Positions 32,678-41,150 of a stretch of 42,250 nt of DNA are shown here, piece by piece (position 1 is the first letter of the stretch; each line of letters opens with the position of its first letter). The stretch lies in the NCBI RefSeq assembly GCF_001879105.1, contig NZ_MLCF01000006.1, forward strand, positions 1 through 42,250, in the 5' to 3' direction. The notes below the pieces were generated by a model. That model was not told where the DNA came from and made no database searches. It worked only from the letters and a program-made list of their open reading frames with translations. The position numbers and the translations under genes were made by a program. Source of the DNA: Mangrovactinospora gilvigrisea. Lineage in GTDB: Bacteria > Actinomycetota > Actinomycetes > Streptomycetales > Streptomycetaceae.

Positions 32678-32772
32678 GGGGGACATCTCCAGAAGGGCCG
32701 TCAGGGCCTGCCGTTGGGTGACACGTGCGGGAAGAATGCCGTCCGGAAGCTGGGGAGACAGCGTGGTGAGCG

Positions 32773-33465
32773 CTACCGGCGGCCCTTCTTCGGCCGGGAC
32801 GACCGGGGCAGAAGTGCTTGAGGATTAACGTATCGGAGCCGGGACAACCACAGCATCACCGCCCCATAGGCACCGCAGCAGAAGCTGACGATGGTGATGG
32901 GCAGCAGCAGGGCCCGCAGGAAGCCGTTGCCGATGTGGGTATAGATGGTCCAGCTGATCATGCAGATCAGCACGCCCGCGACGGCCAGGCCGATGTGCTT
33001 CCACGAGGCCCAGGACTTGAACGTGGCGACGGGGTCGCCCTCGATCCAGTTGGTCTTGGCCTTGGCAACGGCCGCCTGGCGCATCGCAGCGGTGCGGTGC
33101 TCGACCTTGCCCTCGGCGGACAGGTCCAGGTACTCCCACAGATCGGCGATCGCCTCGTAGGCCTGCTGATCGGTGTACTGGATGACGTCGTCCTCGTCCG
33201 GTGCCTTGGACCCCTCGCCGTCCTGGCTGACTTCCTCGCGTGCGCGGCGCTGGAACTCCTGGTTGATGAGCGCGGTGGGCACGGCTGCCTGGCCCGAGAG
33301 GATCTGCTGGATCTCGTTGCAGAACGCCTCGATCACCGGGGGACGACGGCGTGCGTGCACCGTCTCCTTCAGGTCCTCCATGCCGTTCTGGCCGTAGGAG
33401 AGGTAGTCCCGGAGCACCACGGTGAGCGCATGGAAGGCGGGCTCGGGGGAGGGTTGCTCGCTCAC
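32773..33465 (-). CDS. Membrane protein of unknown function upstream of parB
   Basis: 230 residues from a GTG at 33465 with GAAGGG upstream; the frame opens to 33540, inside the operator box, so that start is rejected. The N-terminal 150 residues are soluble, helical and charged (ALTVVLRDYLSYGQNGMEDLKETVHARRRPPVIEAFCNEIQQIL, YTDQQAYEAIADLWEYLDLS). Two C-terminal membrane helices follow (HIGLAVAGVLICMISWTIYTHIG and FLRALLLPITIVSFCCGAYGAVMLWL), then a basic tail. It is first in a likely transcript with parB and parA. A link between partition and the membrane is possible but speculative. Confidence 0.75.
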   Translation of the reverse strand: MSEQPSPEPAFHALTVVLRDYLSYGQNGMEDLKETVHARRRPPVIEAFCNEIQQILSGQAAVPTALINQEFQRRAREEVSQDGEGSKAPDEDDVIQYTDQQAYEAIADLWEYLDLSAEGKVEHRTAAMRQAAVAKAKTNWIEGDPVATFKSWASWKHIGLAVAGVLICMISWTIYTHIGNGFLRALLLPITIVSFCCGAYGAVMLWLSRLRYVNPQALLPRSSRPKKGRR

Positions 33466-33529
33466 AGCATCGGGCCCTTCTCCACACAACGGCGGATCGG
33501 CAGCAAGGCGGTGCCCATGACGCCCACAG

Positions 33530-33539
33530 TGTATATACA
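33530..33539. promoter_or_regulatory. TGTATATACA box, site 8
   Basis: Perfect palindrome 65 bases before the GTG at 33465. The minus strand reads TATACACT. Confidence 0.7.
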
Positions 33540-33724
33540 TAATGGGGCGTGGGGGGAGGGCATCGACACAGCACCCTGCGGCAGCGCGGGCGAGGAGCGC
33601 CTGCCTCGATGGACGGCACTTCGGGAGATGGCGCGTCCGCAGCGGCGGGTGGAACCGGTGGACTCATGGTCTCTGACCAGGCAACTACCCGATAGTGCTT
33701 GCTAGTCTAGACGCAAGGGGGCAG

Positions 33725-33734
33725 GGTATAGACA
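33725..33734. promoter_or_regulatory. GGTATAGACA box, site 9
   Basis: 41 bases before the NlpC/P60 gene at 33775. A related AGTCTAGACGC lies 20 bases further upstream (33702-33712), so the operator may be double. Confidence 0.6.
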
Positions 33735-33774
33735 CTTGCGCTGCGGCTGACGGGACCGAGGGGGACGCAGGCCG

Positions 33775-35085
33775 GTGAACGATAAGAACAAGCACATTCT
33801 CATCGTGATCATCGCAGTAGCGGTCTTCTTCGGTGCCGGAGGCGGCCTCCTACTGGTCTCCTTCGGCGCCTTCAGCGTGCTCACCAGCGTGCTGGGCGGC
33901 GCGGCCGCGGCTGGCGGCGCCGCCGGCGGGCAGGCCGCCTCCCAGGACAACGGCGACATCATCTGCGACTCCGACCCCAGCGCCAGCCAGAACAACAGCA
34001 GCGCGGTGATGACCGCCACCGTCCCCGGCTACGGCACCTACACCGTCGACTCGTCCCAGATGATGTACGCGAAGATCATCATTGCGGTGGGCAAGTCGAA
34101 GAACATCAACGACAAGGGCCTCGTCATCTCCATCATGACGGCCCTTCAAGAAAGCAAGTTGGCCAACCTCAAGGGCGGCGACCGCGACAGTGTCGGGCTC
34201 TTCCAGCAGCGCCCCAGCCAGGGCTGGGGCACCGTCGAGCAGATCACCGGTGAGACCGACGCCAACGGCCAGAAGGACTACCACGGCCCCAAGTACGCGG
34301 CGGGCAAGTTCTTCTCCGCCATGCTGGGCACTCATCCGCCCGAACTGACCTGGGAGCAGTACGCGGACCAGAACGGCTACGGCGCGGAGGCCCAACGGAT
34401 CCAGCGCTCGGGCTTTCCCGACGCCTACGACAAATGGCAGTCGCTGGCCAGCCAGATCGTCGGCAAGGCGGGGGGCATCTCCTGCTCCGAGGTGGCCGCC
34501 AGCGCCTCGGCTGCCAAGGTGATCGCCGCGGGGATGCAGCAACTCGGCCTGCCCTACTGCTGGGGCGGCGGCGACTCCACCGGTCCCACCAACACCTCCT
34601 CCAACGGGGGCAACGGCCTGGACAACCGCCCCCCCTGCGACACCCACAAGGGCTTCGACTGCTCGGGCCTGATGATCTACGTCTTTGCGCAAGTGGGCAT
34701 CCCCCTCGCGCACTGGACGGGTGATCAGATCAAGGCGGGAACGGCGGTCGCCAGCATGGACGACCTCCAGCCCGGCGACATGATGTTCTTCTCCTCCAAC
34801 GGCACCGAGGCGGGGGTGCACCACGTGGGGCTCTACATCGGAGACGACAAGATGCTGCACGCTCCCCATCACGGCGCCACCGTCGAGGTGGTGAACAACG
34901 TGAAGGAGAACTCCTACTACAAGACCCAGTTCTACCAGGGCACGCGCGTGCTGCCGGACTCCGGATCATCGGCCAGCGCCAGTTCCGATGCGGCCCCGGC
35001 CAAGAAGATGCCCTATGGATCCGTCGCGGACCTTCCGTTCGCACCCGCCACGCTCGACCGGTCGATGTCCAAGGGAGTTGCCTGA
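33775..35085 (+). CDS. VirB1-like NlpC/P60 peptidoglycan hydrolase with lysozyme-like domain
   Basis: 436 residues; the GTG is preceded by GAGGGGG. One N-terminal membrane helix (HILIVIIAVAVFFGAGGGLLLVSFGAF) is followed by a Gly/Ala linker. The middle domain (KNINDKGLVISIMTALQESKLANLKGGDRDSVGLFQQRPSQGWG) resembles a transglycosylase-like fold with the catalytic-type Glu in QESK. The C-terminal NlpC/P60 domain has FDCSGLMIYVFAQVGI (Cys nucleophile), GVHHVGLYIGDDKMLHAPHHG (His) and the expected strands. It should open the cell wall for DNA transfer. It overlaps the next gene by one base. Confidence 0.92.
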   Translation: MNDKNKHILIVIIAVAVFFGAGGGLLLVSFGAFSVLTSVLGGAAAAGGAAGGQAASQDNGDIICDSDPSASQNNSSAVMTATVPGYGTYTVDSSQMMYAKIIIAVGKSKNINDKGLVISIMTALQESKLANLKGGDRDSVGLFQQRPSQGWGTVEQITGETDANGQKDYHGPKYAAGKFFSAMLGTHPPELTWEQYADQNGYGAEAQRIQRSGFPDAYDKWQSLASQIVGKAGGISCSEVAASASAAKVIAAGMQQLGLPYCWGGGDSTGPTNTSSNGGNGLDNRPPCDTHKGFDCSGLMIYVFAQVGIPLAHWTGDQIKAGTAVASMDDLQPGDMMFFSSNGTEAGVHHVGLYIGDDKMLHAPHHGATVEVVNNVKENSYYKTQFYQGTRVLPDSGSSASASSDAAPAKKMPYGSVADLPFAPATLDRSMSKGVA

Positions 35086-35654
35086 TGCGGCGCGGTGCGC
35101 GGCAATGGGGGAGTGTGCTGATCGCGGCCTGCGCCGCGACGCTGATGACCGGGTGCCTGGCCCAGGACCCCGCGCCGAAGAAGGCCGCCCCGGACCCTTC
35201 CATCTCGACCCTGCCCAAGCCCACGGCGTCGCGCTCGGTGGCGCCGCTGCCCAGCACCGACCCGGGGGCGGCGGCCCAGAAGGTGGCCGAGAGCTGGGTG
35301 AAAGCCTACGTCGGACGCCACTACGCCGATCCGAACGTCAACAGCTATCTCGGCGCCATCGCCCCGTACAGCACGCCGGCGTTGGTGACGCGGCTGAGGA
35401 GCTCCACCGATAACACCTGCAGTGCGGTGTGCCAGGACTACCGCAAGAACAAGACGGTCGTCAGCGCGCAGATCGACGGCTCCAACATCCCCGACGAGGC
35501 GCCGCGGACCTCCACCCAGGTCTGGGTGGAGGTCAGCTACGAAGAGCAGATGGATCCTGACGACGACGATGCCGGCGACGTGCCCAAGGGGATGCAGCTC
35601 GTCCTGGTCAAGGTCCAGGGCAAGTGGCTGGTCGACAAGCAGATCCAACGCTAG
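35085..35654 (+). CDS. Conjugation-type lipoprotein, VirB8/TcpC-like fold suspected
   Basis: 189 residues; the start overlaps the previous stop (TGATG). The lipobox LMTGC places the lipid-modified Cys near residue 24, and a Pro/Ser-rich tether follows. The exported domain has AQKVAESWVKAYVGRHYADPNVNSYLGAIAPYSTPALVTRL and ends MQLVLVKVQGKWLVDKQIQR, the layout of NTF2-like VirB8/TcpC domains in Gram-positive transfer systems. Its coupling to the cell-wall hydrolase supports a transfer role. Confidence 0.8.
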   Translation: MRRGARQWGSVLIAACAATLMTGCLAQDPAPKKAAPDPSISTLPKPTASRSVAPLPSTDPGAAAQKVAESWVKAYVGRHYADPNVNSYLGAIAPYSTPALVTRLRSSTDNTCSAVCQDYRKNKTVVSAQIDGSNIPDEAPRTSTQVWVEVSYEEQMDPDDDDAGDVPKGMQLVLVKVQGKWLVDKQIQR

Positions 35655-35672
35655 GCGCGGCGGGCTTCCGCG

Positions 35673-35927
35673 CTACTCGACCAGCTTCAGGTGCTGGCGG
35701 TCGGGGTCGTCGTGTTCCGGGTCGGTCTCGGCGGCCTCCCACGTGCAGGCGAACAGCGCGTGCTCGAGCCTGGACAGGTGGGGCCGCAACTCCTCGGGGA
35801 CGGTGGCCAGCGGACGGGCGGTCAGGACCAGCTGGGTGGCGGCGTACAGCAGGGCCCGATGTGCCGCGGAGGATCGGTCGTGTGAGGACGGGGAGGAATC
35901 GCTTGCGTCATCATTGCCGGCAGCCAT
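35673..35927 (-). CDS. Small hypothetical protein
   Basis: 84 residues, with an acidic Ser/Asp-rich start and a helical core (AAHRALLYAATQLVLTARPLATVPEELRPHLSRLEHALFACTWEAAE). The ATG lies 22 bases after box 10, which supports it as a real, separately controlled gene. It is convergent with the lipoprotein gene. No family is recognised. Confidence 0.65.
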   Translation of the reverse strand: MAAGNDDASDSSPSSHDRSSAAHRALLYAATQLVLTARPLATVPEELRPHLSRLEHALFACTWEAAETDPEHDDPDRQHLKLVE

Positions 35928-35948
35928 CCGTTCCAGCCCTCAGCATTG

Positions 35949-35958
35949 CGTATAGACA
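35949..35958. promoter_or_regulatory. CGTATAGACA box, site 10
   Basis: 22 bases upstream of the small gene at 35927; reads TGTCTATACG on that strand. Confidence 0.6.
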
Positions 35959-35974
35959 CTACGACGAGATCACT

Positions 35975-36451
35975 TTATCGCTCCTGCTTGCGGGAGTACA
36001 GGGACAGCAGCCGCCGCTTGACCGTCTCCGGGCGGGTGGGCGAGCCGGTCGCGTACTTGACCAGCATCTCTTCGAGGATCGCGGTCAGGTTGGTGTTCTC
36101 GATCTCGGCACGCGCGTAGGCCATGGCCAGGTAGCGCGGAGGGAATCGGTTGACCACCGAGACCTTGCGTGCCTCCTCGGGCGGCAGTTCGGTGGGGATC
36201 TCCGCGCGCTTGGCCCCGGCGCGCTTGGGGGCCTGGGACAGCTCATTGCTGCGCCGCCGTCGCAGGACTCCCAGGGCCTCGTCCTCGGTGACCGGGCCGC
36301 GGTTCGCCTCCCACTCCAGGGGCTCCAACTCGCCAGGCAGTGCCTCGTCCTCGGCAACGCCCTCGGGGCGGCGGGCCATGGCGGGTTTGGCGGTCACCAT
36401 GCGACCCCGCCGTTGCGGGGGGCGCGCCATCGGATTGGAGTCAGAAGACAT
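35975..36451 (-). CDS. Hypothetical cytoplasmic protein
   Basis: 158 residues. The ATG at 36451 is chosen over 36460 because GGAG is nine bases before it and abuts the other. The leader TCTGGAGATG plus a second ATG nine bases on is the same layout as at parB. The N-terminal half is basic then acidic and likely disordered. The C-terminal half (VVNRFPPRYLAMAYARAEIENTNLTAILEEMLVKYATG) is helical and resembles a ribbon-helix-helix tail. A small DNA-binding or accessory transfer protein is possible. Confidence 0.65.
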   Translation of the reverse strand: MSSDSNPMARPPQRRGRMVTAKPAMARRPEGVAEDEALPGELEPLEWEANRGPVTEDEALGVLRRRRSNELSQAPKRAGAKRAEIPTELPPEEARKVSVVNRFPPRYLAMAYARAEIENTNLTAILEEMLVKYATGSPTRPETVKRRLLSLYSRKQER

Positions 36452-36511
36452 CGGTGCCATCTCCAGAGGTCGGGTCGTGTTCTACAAGACGCTTCGGCGA
36501 CTTCTCCCGTT

Positions 36512-36521
36512 GCGTCTATCC
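36512..36521. promoter_or_regulatory. Degenerate box, site 11
   Basis: GCGTCTATCC, that is GGATAGACGC on the minus strand, 61 bases before the gene at 36451. One base off the GTATAGACGC form at site 12. Confidence 0.45.
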
Positions 36522-36631
36522 ATTTCCCGTTATGTACAGACGGTACCTCATGACACTCCGCGGCGAGTGGTCACCAAGGGTAAAGGTCGTGTAGGCGGAC
36601 GGGTGTTCAGCCATCGCAGTTTGTCAAATCT

Positions 36632-37378
36632 TCATCGTTGTAGCCAGGAGGCGCTCCACCATACGTGACCTGTACATGTGGCGAGCGTCACCCACAGAAG
36701 AGCCCCCAGACCAGCGGCGGAGAGAGTCATCTCGCGCAGTCCCCCCGTCTCGCCGCAGACCGGCATGCGCACTCCTTTTCGACTGAAAGGGCGCCAGAAC
36801 CACGGCAGCCCCCCAGCGGTCAACATGTCCTGGATGCAGTGCAGGAGGCATCCGGCGCCCACCGCCCACGGCAGCCACCACCACGGGCCGCGCACCCACA
36901 GCACCGAGGCGATGGTGACCGCCAGCGCCTGGGCCAGGTAGATGCCATCGCCCAGGGCGGTGCGCTTCACCACGGCGAGGCCGAGGCAGAGCATCAGGGT
37001 GTAGGCGAGGAAGAACAGCAGCACCGCCCCGCCCCAGTTGGCCGGAAGGGGCAGCGGGCCCACCGAGTCGGGCAGGAAGCCCACCACACCGGCAAGCCCC
37101 CCGGCGACCGCGCAGAACACCAGCGTGTGGGTGCCGTGCCGATGGCCGCGTGCGATCCGGTTGATGCCGTTGGCCACCGCCTGCGAGACCGGGCCGAGCG
37201 TGGTGGCCAGCGTTGCCTTCGGGTGATCCCAGTCCGGCCACAGCGAAGCTCCCGCGGCGGCGGCCGTCGAGGCCAGCACCGTGGGCACGTCCATCGGATG
37301 GCCGGCGTGCCGGGCCGCGATCGGACCGAGCGTCATCCAGCCCAGTGCGGTGAGCGTGACGTGGCTTCGGCCCATCAT
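36632..37378 (-). CDS. Multi-spanning membrane protein, YdjM/DUF457-like
   Basis: 248 residues. The start MMGRSHVTLTALGW with the downstream SLWPDWDHPKAT is the signature of LexA-regulated YdjM-type putative metal-dependent membrane hydrolases (His near the start, then DxDHxxS/T). About five to six hydrophobic segments follow (TLVFCAVAGGLAGVVGFL, GGAVLLFFLAYTLMLCLGLAV, and a GCLLHCIQDMLTAGG motif with conserved His and Asp). Two adjacent ATGs are possible; GAGGAG lies 11 bases before the first. Box 12 is upstream. Its role on this element is unknown. Confidence 0.8.
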   Translation of the reverse strand: MMGRSHVTLTALGWMTLGPIAARHAGHPMDVPTVLASTAAAAGASLWPDWDHPKATLATTLGPVSQAVANGINRIARGHRHGTHTLVFCAVAGGLAGVVGFLPDSVGPLPLPANWGGAVLLFFLAYTLMLCLGLAVVKRTALGDGIYLAQALAVTIASVLWVRGPWWWLPWAVGAGCLLHCIQDMLTAGGLPWFWRPFSRKGVRMPVCGETGGLREMTLSAAGLGALLWVTLATCTGHVWWSASWLQR

Positions 37379-37459
37379 GACGATGTGTGCTCCTCACGAC
37401 CCTCATCAACCGCCACGAGCGGCGAACGCTGACCCGCGATAGCGCCCATCCGATTTTAG

Positions 37460-37469
37460 TGTATAGACG
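37460..37469. promoter_or_regulatory. TGTATAGACG box, site 12
   Basis: 82 bases before the membrane-protein start at 37378; the minus strand reads CTATACACT with TACACT as -10-like hexamer. Confidence 0.6.
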
Positions 37470-37499
37470 CAGTGTGGGCGACGTGGCGTAACGCAAGCG

Positions 37500-40226
37500 T
37501 TAGCGAGGATCGCGAACGGGAGGCAGGCCCTGCTCGGCGCGGCGCTGCTGCGCGAGCGCGATGGCCTCCTCCACCGAGGTCGGAGGGGTGCGCGGCGCCG
37601 ATCGGGGCGCACGGGGCGTTGGCGGGGCCAGATCCGGCGGCAGATCATCATCGATCTGCTCGGCCCCAGCGGCGGCGGCCGGGGCGGCCGGAGCACTCGC
37701 GGCGGTGGGCAAGGACGCCGCCGCCGCGACCCAGGGGTTGGCCGGTGCGACCGAAGCCGGTGCGACCGAAGCCGGTGCGACCGGAGCGGGCGCTACCGGA
37801 GCGGGCGGCGGCACGGCATCGAGCGGCTCGGGCCAACCCGCGGCCATCGCCGGCGCGGGGTCGTGCTCCGCGGCGAGGGCGTGCGCGGTGCCGCCCACGG
37901 GCAGATATCGCTCCAGGTCCGCGTCGTTGTTCTCGCCGCCGAACCAGGCGCCCTGCACCACGGCCACGCCCTTGCCCGCGCCGGGGCGCACCAGCATCCG
38001 GCCCCGGGGCAGTCCGCTGAGGTCGTCGCCGTCCTGGACGGTGAAGCCGAGGGGCGCGCGATAGCCCTCGCCGAACATCATCCGCAGGCCCATGTCGGTC
38101 ATCGCCCCACAGGCGATCCGGATGCCGATGTTGTCGCGGAACGCCCCGCCGAACATCGCGGCGTCGGGCCGCTGGGCGCCGGTGATGCTGTGCACGCCGA
38201 CCTTGCGGCCCTCCAGGATGACGTAGGCCCAGTCGCCCCACACCTGAGTGGCGATCGCCTTGCGCATCTGGGTGTCCTCGTCCTTGCTCTTGGCGGAGGC
38301 CGAGGAGAGCATGCTCAGCCACTCGTCGCAGACCACCAGACGCGGCGCGGGCCGCACGTGCGGAGGTAGGGCGCTGAGTTTGCTGACGCGATGGTCCACC
38401 AGCAGGGTCTTGCGGTGGTCGATCTCCAGGCGCAACTCGGCGAACATGGCGCCGATCTGCGGATACGTCAGGGCGATGACGCATGCCTCGGAGCCGGAGG
38501 AGACCGCGGGCACGACACCGGGACGGCCCTGCCAACGGGCCCAGCCGCCGGAGCCGCCCGCGTCCGCGATCTGCACCTGCCATCCCGTGCGGGCCTTTTG
38601 GTAGGCGAGGGTCTCCATGGTGGCCGACTTGCCGGAGCCGGTCTCGCCGCACACCAGCATGTGCGGGCTGTCGCGCAGGTCCATGGTGTACCAGGCGCCG
38701 GTGCGCGCCAGTTGGCCGGGCACGAACTGCATGGCGTCGGCCGGGGCGGTCGGGCCCAGGCGCACATCGGTGGGATTGACCGGCACATAGGGCCGGCACT
38801 CGATGGTGGTGGTGCCCATGTTGGCGGCGAAATCCCACTCCAGCCCCGGATGCGCGGCGGCGGCGGGGAAGGCCTTTTGCGTCCACTCCTCCTGGAACTG
38901 ACGCATCTTCGGAACTGAGGTGGTGCGCAACTCGGTGGGGAAGCCCACCCGCACGCGCCCCGGCACCCGGGTGGAGGTCCAGGCCACCTTGATGCGGCGC
39001 CAGGCGCCCACCGGCCGCTGGCCCTTGCGGACCTTCCAGTAGCGCTCGTAGTCGAGGTTGACGCGCGCGATGGCGTACATCGTCCGCACGATCGCGCCGC
39101 GCTGCCGACCCACCACGGTCACCCGCCCCAGCGCGACGGCGTACCAGGCCCCCAGGACGACGGCGGCGGGCAGCACGGAGCTGCGGGTGGCCGCCAGATA
39201 GCCGCCCCAGCCCAGCAGGGCCAGCATGGGCAGCCGCAGAAACCAGCGGTCCTCCCACACCAGCAGTCCGTAGGCCTCGCGCACCAGCAGCAGATAGGGC
39301 TTGATCGCCTGCCCCCGGCGCGGCTCGAAATACGCAACCCGCAGCCAGAACCAGGCGAGCCCGAGGAGCACCGGTAGGGCCAGCGCGCCCGCGGCGCAGC
39401 GATGGTGCGTCAGCCAGGGCCACACCCCCTGCGGATCGCGCAGCACCCACCACGCGGCGGCTGCCACCGCGGCGAGCGGCACCGCGAACCGCCCCACCAG
39501 CACTGCGACGCGCAGCACCTGGCGGGCCAGCGGCATCGCGGTGGACCCGGCATCCTCCTCGCCCACGGGGGGCTGCGGAGGGATCGCTTCCTGGGGAGAG
39601 GGGGACGGAGCCACTGCTTCCTCCGAAATCGCCGTCGAGAAGGCCGCCACCTGCCACTGATCCGGCTGCCGCTTCTGCCGCCCGTAGCGGAAGGACCACT
39701 GCAGCCCCGCCGCCAACTCCGGATAGGCCGGCCAGGCCGCGGACAGCCGCGCGTCCGCCTGCTCACGGGCCGGGTCGAAGCCCTCCGGACAGCGGATGAC
39801 CACAGCGGCCGGCTCGGTGCGGCGCTCCCAGCGCTGGATGAACACCCATCGCCCCGGGGATGCGTCCGGAGGAAAGCGCAGCGGCTCGGCGGCGGCGGCG
39901 AACAACGTCCGCCGCCAGGTTCGGCGCGTGCGCCACACCGCGCGGGTCTGCACGATGGCCCAGGCCAGCCACACCCACACACCCAGGGCCAAGCCCGTGT
40001 AGTGCAGCAGGAGATAGCCGGCCGGCGGCGCCGCCAGCAGGATCAGGCTGCCGGCAAGGACAGCCGGAACCGCCGGGTCGAACAGCAGCCGCACCGCTTC
40101 GCGCAGGGTGGGCCCCATGGCAGGAAGGGGATTGGGGTCACGCCGGCGATACTGCATCCGCCGCACATTGCTCCACCAAGAGCAGCAGGTCACCGCGGAG
40201 ATGACCGTGAGGACCAGCAGCAGCAT
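37500..40226 (-). CDS. FtsK/TraB-type DNA translocase (coupling protein)
   Basis: 908 residues. Hydrophobic helices lie near residues 50-95, 240-265, 280-297 and 330-365. A cytoplasmic motor follows with Walker A VCGETGSGKSAT (about 525), Walker B PRLVVCDEW (about 627), and a later EGRKVGVHSITGAQRP sensor-like segment. The C-terminal tail is Pro/Ala-rich. It should pump DNA through the transfer channel, as TcpA/TraB-like coupling proteins do. A 15-bp unit repeated about four times (37743-37800) encodes VAPAS/VAPAP in the tail. Box 13 lies 24 bases upstream of the ATG. Confidence 0.9.
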   Translation of the reverse strand: MLLLVLTVISAVTCCSWWSNVRRMQYRRRDPNPLPAMGPTLREAVRLLFDPAVPAVLAGSLILLAAPPAGYLLLHYTGLALGVWVWLAWAIVQTRAVWRTRRTWRRTLFAAAAEPLRFPPDASPGRWVFIQRWERRTEPAAVVIRCPEGFDPAREQADARLSAAWPAYPELAAGLQWSFRYGRQKRQPDQWQVAAFSTAISEEAVAPSPSPQEAIPPQPPVGEEDAGSTAMPLARQVLRVAVLVGRFAVPLAAVAAAAWWVLRDPQGVWPWLTHHRCAAGALALPVLLGLAWFWLRVAYFEPRRGQAIKPYLLLVREAYGLLVWEDRWFLRLPMLALLGWGGYLAATRSSVLPAAVVLGAWYAVALGRVTVVGRQRGAIVRTMYAIARVNLDYERYWKVRKGQRPVGAWRRIKVAWTSTRVPGRVRVGFPTELRTTSVPKMRQFQEEWTQKAFPAAAAHPGLEWDFAANMGTTTIECRPYVPVNPTDVRLGPTAPADAMQFVPGQLARTGAWYTMDLRDSPHMLVCGETGSGKSATMETLAYQKARTGWQVQIADAGGSGGWARWQGRPGVVPAVSSGSEACVIALTYPQIGAMFAELRLEIDHRKTLLVDHRVSKLSALPPHVRPAPRLVVCDEWLSMLSSASAKSKDEDTQMRKAIATQVWGDWAYVILEGRKVGVHSITGAQRPDAAMFGGAFRDNIGIRIACGAMTDMGLRMMFGEGYRAPLGFTVQDGDDLSGLPRGRMLVRPGAGKGVAVVQGAWFGGENNDADLERYLPVGGTAHALAAEHDPAPAMAAGWPEPLDAVPPPAPVAPAPVAPASVAPASVAPANPWVAAAASLPTAASAPAAPAAAAGAEQIDDDLPPDLAPPTPRAPRSAPRTPPTSVEEAIALAQQRRAEQGLPPVRDPR
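37743..37800. repeat. 15-bp in-frame tandem repeat in the translocase tail
   Basis: About four copies of a GCCGGTGCGACCGAA-type unit, giving VAPAS/VAPAP repeats. Probably length-variable by slippage. Confidence 0.7.
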
Positions 40227-40249
40227 CCCGACCCCCGCCCTTGCCTATG

Positions 40250-40259
40250 TGTATAGACA
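40250..40259. promoter_or_regulatory. TGTATAGACA box, site 13
   Basis: 24 bases before the translocase start at 40226; the minus strand reads TGTCTATACA. The rightmost site seen. Confidence 0.65.
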
Positions 40260-40284
40260 GTCTAGAGGGTCGGGAAGCGCGGGA

Positions 40285-40809
40285 CTACACGCTCCGGCAG
40301 GCCTGGATCAGGCCCAGCGCCGCCCGGCCGTCCGCCAGCTCGTCGAAGAACTCCTCCTCGCACTCCTCGTGCCGCAGGTCGGCATCGAAGGTCAGGCCCA
40401 GCAGCAGGCCCGCGTCCGCGGCGTCGGCGCTCCACTGCCGCGGCAGCGGCGCCTGCTGACCATGCGCCAGCCACGGCCAGCCCGACAGCTCCAGCGACAC
40501 CTGGCGCTGCCCGACGCGGGCCCGGATCAGCGGCGCCTCGGGGATCTCCATCAGCTCCCCGTCCCGACCGCTGCCCAGACCCCACACCGCGGTGAGGTAC
40601 TCGACATCGTTGGCCATCGCCCGGCCGTCGAAGCCCGCGATGCGCCGCATCGCCTCGTCGTGCTCGACGAACAACCCGCGCGGCAGCGAGACCAGCAGCG
40701 CGGCTCCGCCGGCCTCCGGCCACCAACACAGGCGCGAGGACCACCGCGCCGTTGGAACCTCCAGGACCAGCGCCGATGCCGCAGCGTTGGATTCGATGTA
40801 CCGCTCCAT
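40285..40809 (-). CDS. Hypothetical protein
   Basis: 174 residues from the ATG at 40809, with a G-rich sequence upstream. This frame is chosen over the overlapping frame at 40262-40903 for its natural composition: MERYIESNAAASALVLEVP, LVSLPRGLFVEHDEAMRRIAGFD, and an acidic end DADLRHEECEEEFFDELADGRAALGLIQAC. No signal or membrane segment is seen. It lies directly upstream of the translocase on the same strand, so it may be a transfer accessory. The family is not recognised. No shared box is seen in front of it. Confidence 0.65.
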   Translation of the reverse strand: MERYIESNAAASALVLEVPTARWSSRLCWWPEAGGAALLVSLPRGLFVEHDEAMRRIAGFDGRAMANDVEYLTAVWGLGSGRDGELMEIPEAPLIRARVGQRQVSLELSGWPWLAHGQQAPLPRQWSADAADAGLLLGLTFDADLRHEECEEEFFDELADGRAALGLIQACRSV

Positions 40810-41150
40810 GCCCGTGCCCCCGTTCTCGATGCTCCGCGCCCAGGCTTCCCTCCGTGCGCAAAAGATCGCAGAGGGGACGGCGGAACCTGTCATCCCGCAA
40901 CATCCTGACAAGAAGCAGCCGCCTCTAAGTCACTGCACGGTCACAGCCCTGTCACTGTGCACATAAGAAACTGAGGGGCAGTCAACTTGTTCGATTTTTG
41001 CCGCGTGTTGACGCGGGACCAGGCTGAACGGACGCCAGAAACGACTCGGAGGCGACCCCAATCGATGGGGGCTCGCCTCCGGTACGCCCTGCAGACTCTT
41101 AGTGCACTCAGCATACGGGCCCATCCTGCCGCCGCGCACCCGGTTCGGTG
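40810..41150. other. Intergenic region with terminator and short inverted repeats
   Basis: No gene was found. GTCAAC (40981-40986) and GTTGAC (41007-41012) form a spaced inverted repeat around a T-rich centre, and TGTGCACA lies near 40956. It probably holds the promoter of the gene starting at 40809. Confidence 0.45.
41048..41080 (-). terminator. Terminator hairpin of the right-edge gene
   Basis: GGAGGCGA-CCCC and GGGG-CTCGCCTCC form a strong stem around AATCGAT, about 70 bases past the minus-strand stop at 41151. The biology fits a terminator. Confidence 0.65.

Noticed and set aside
40262..40903. 213-residue minus-strand frame
   Set aside because: Gly/Ala/Arg-rich shadow of the better frame at 40285-40809.
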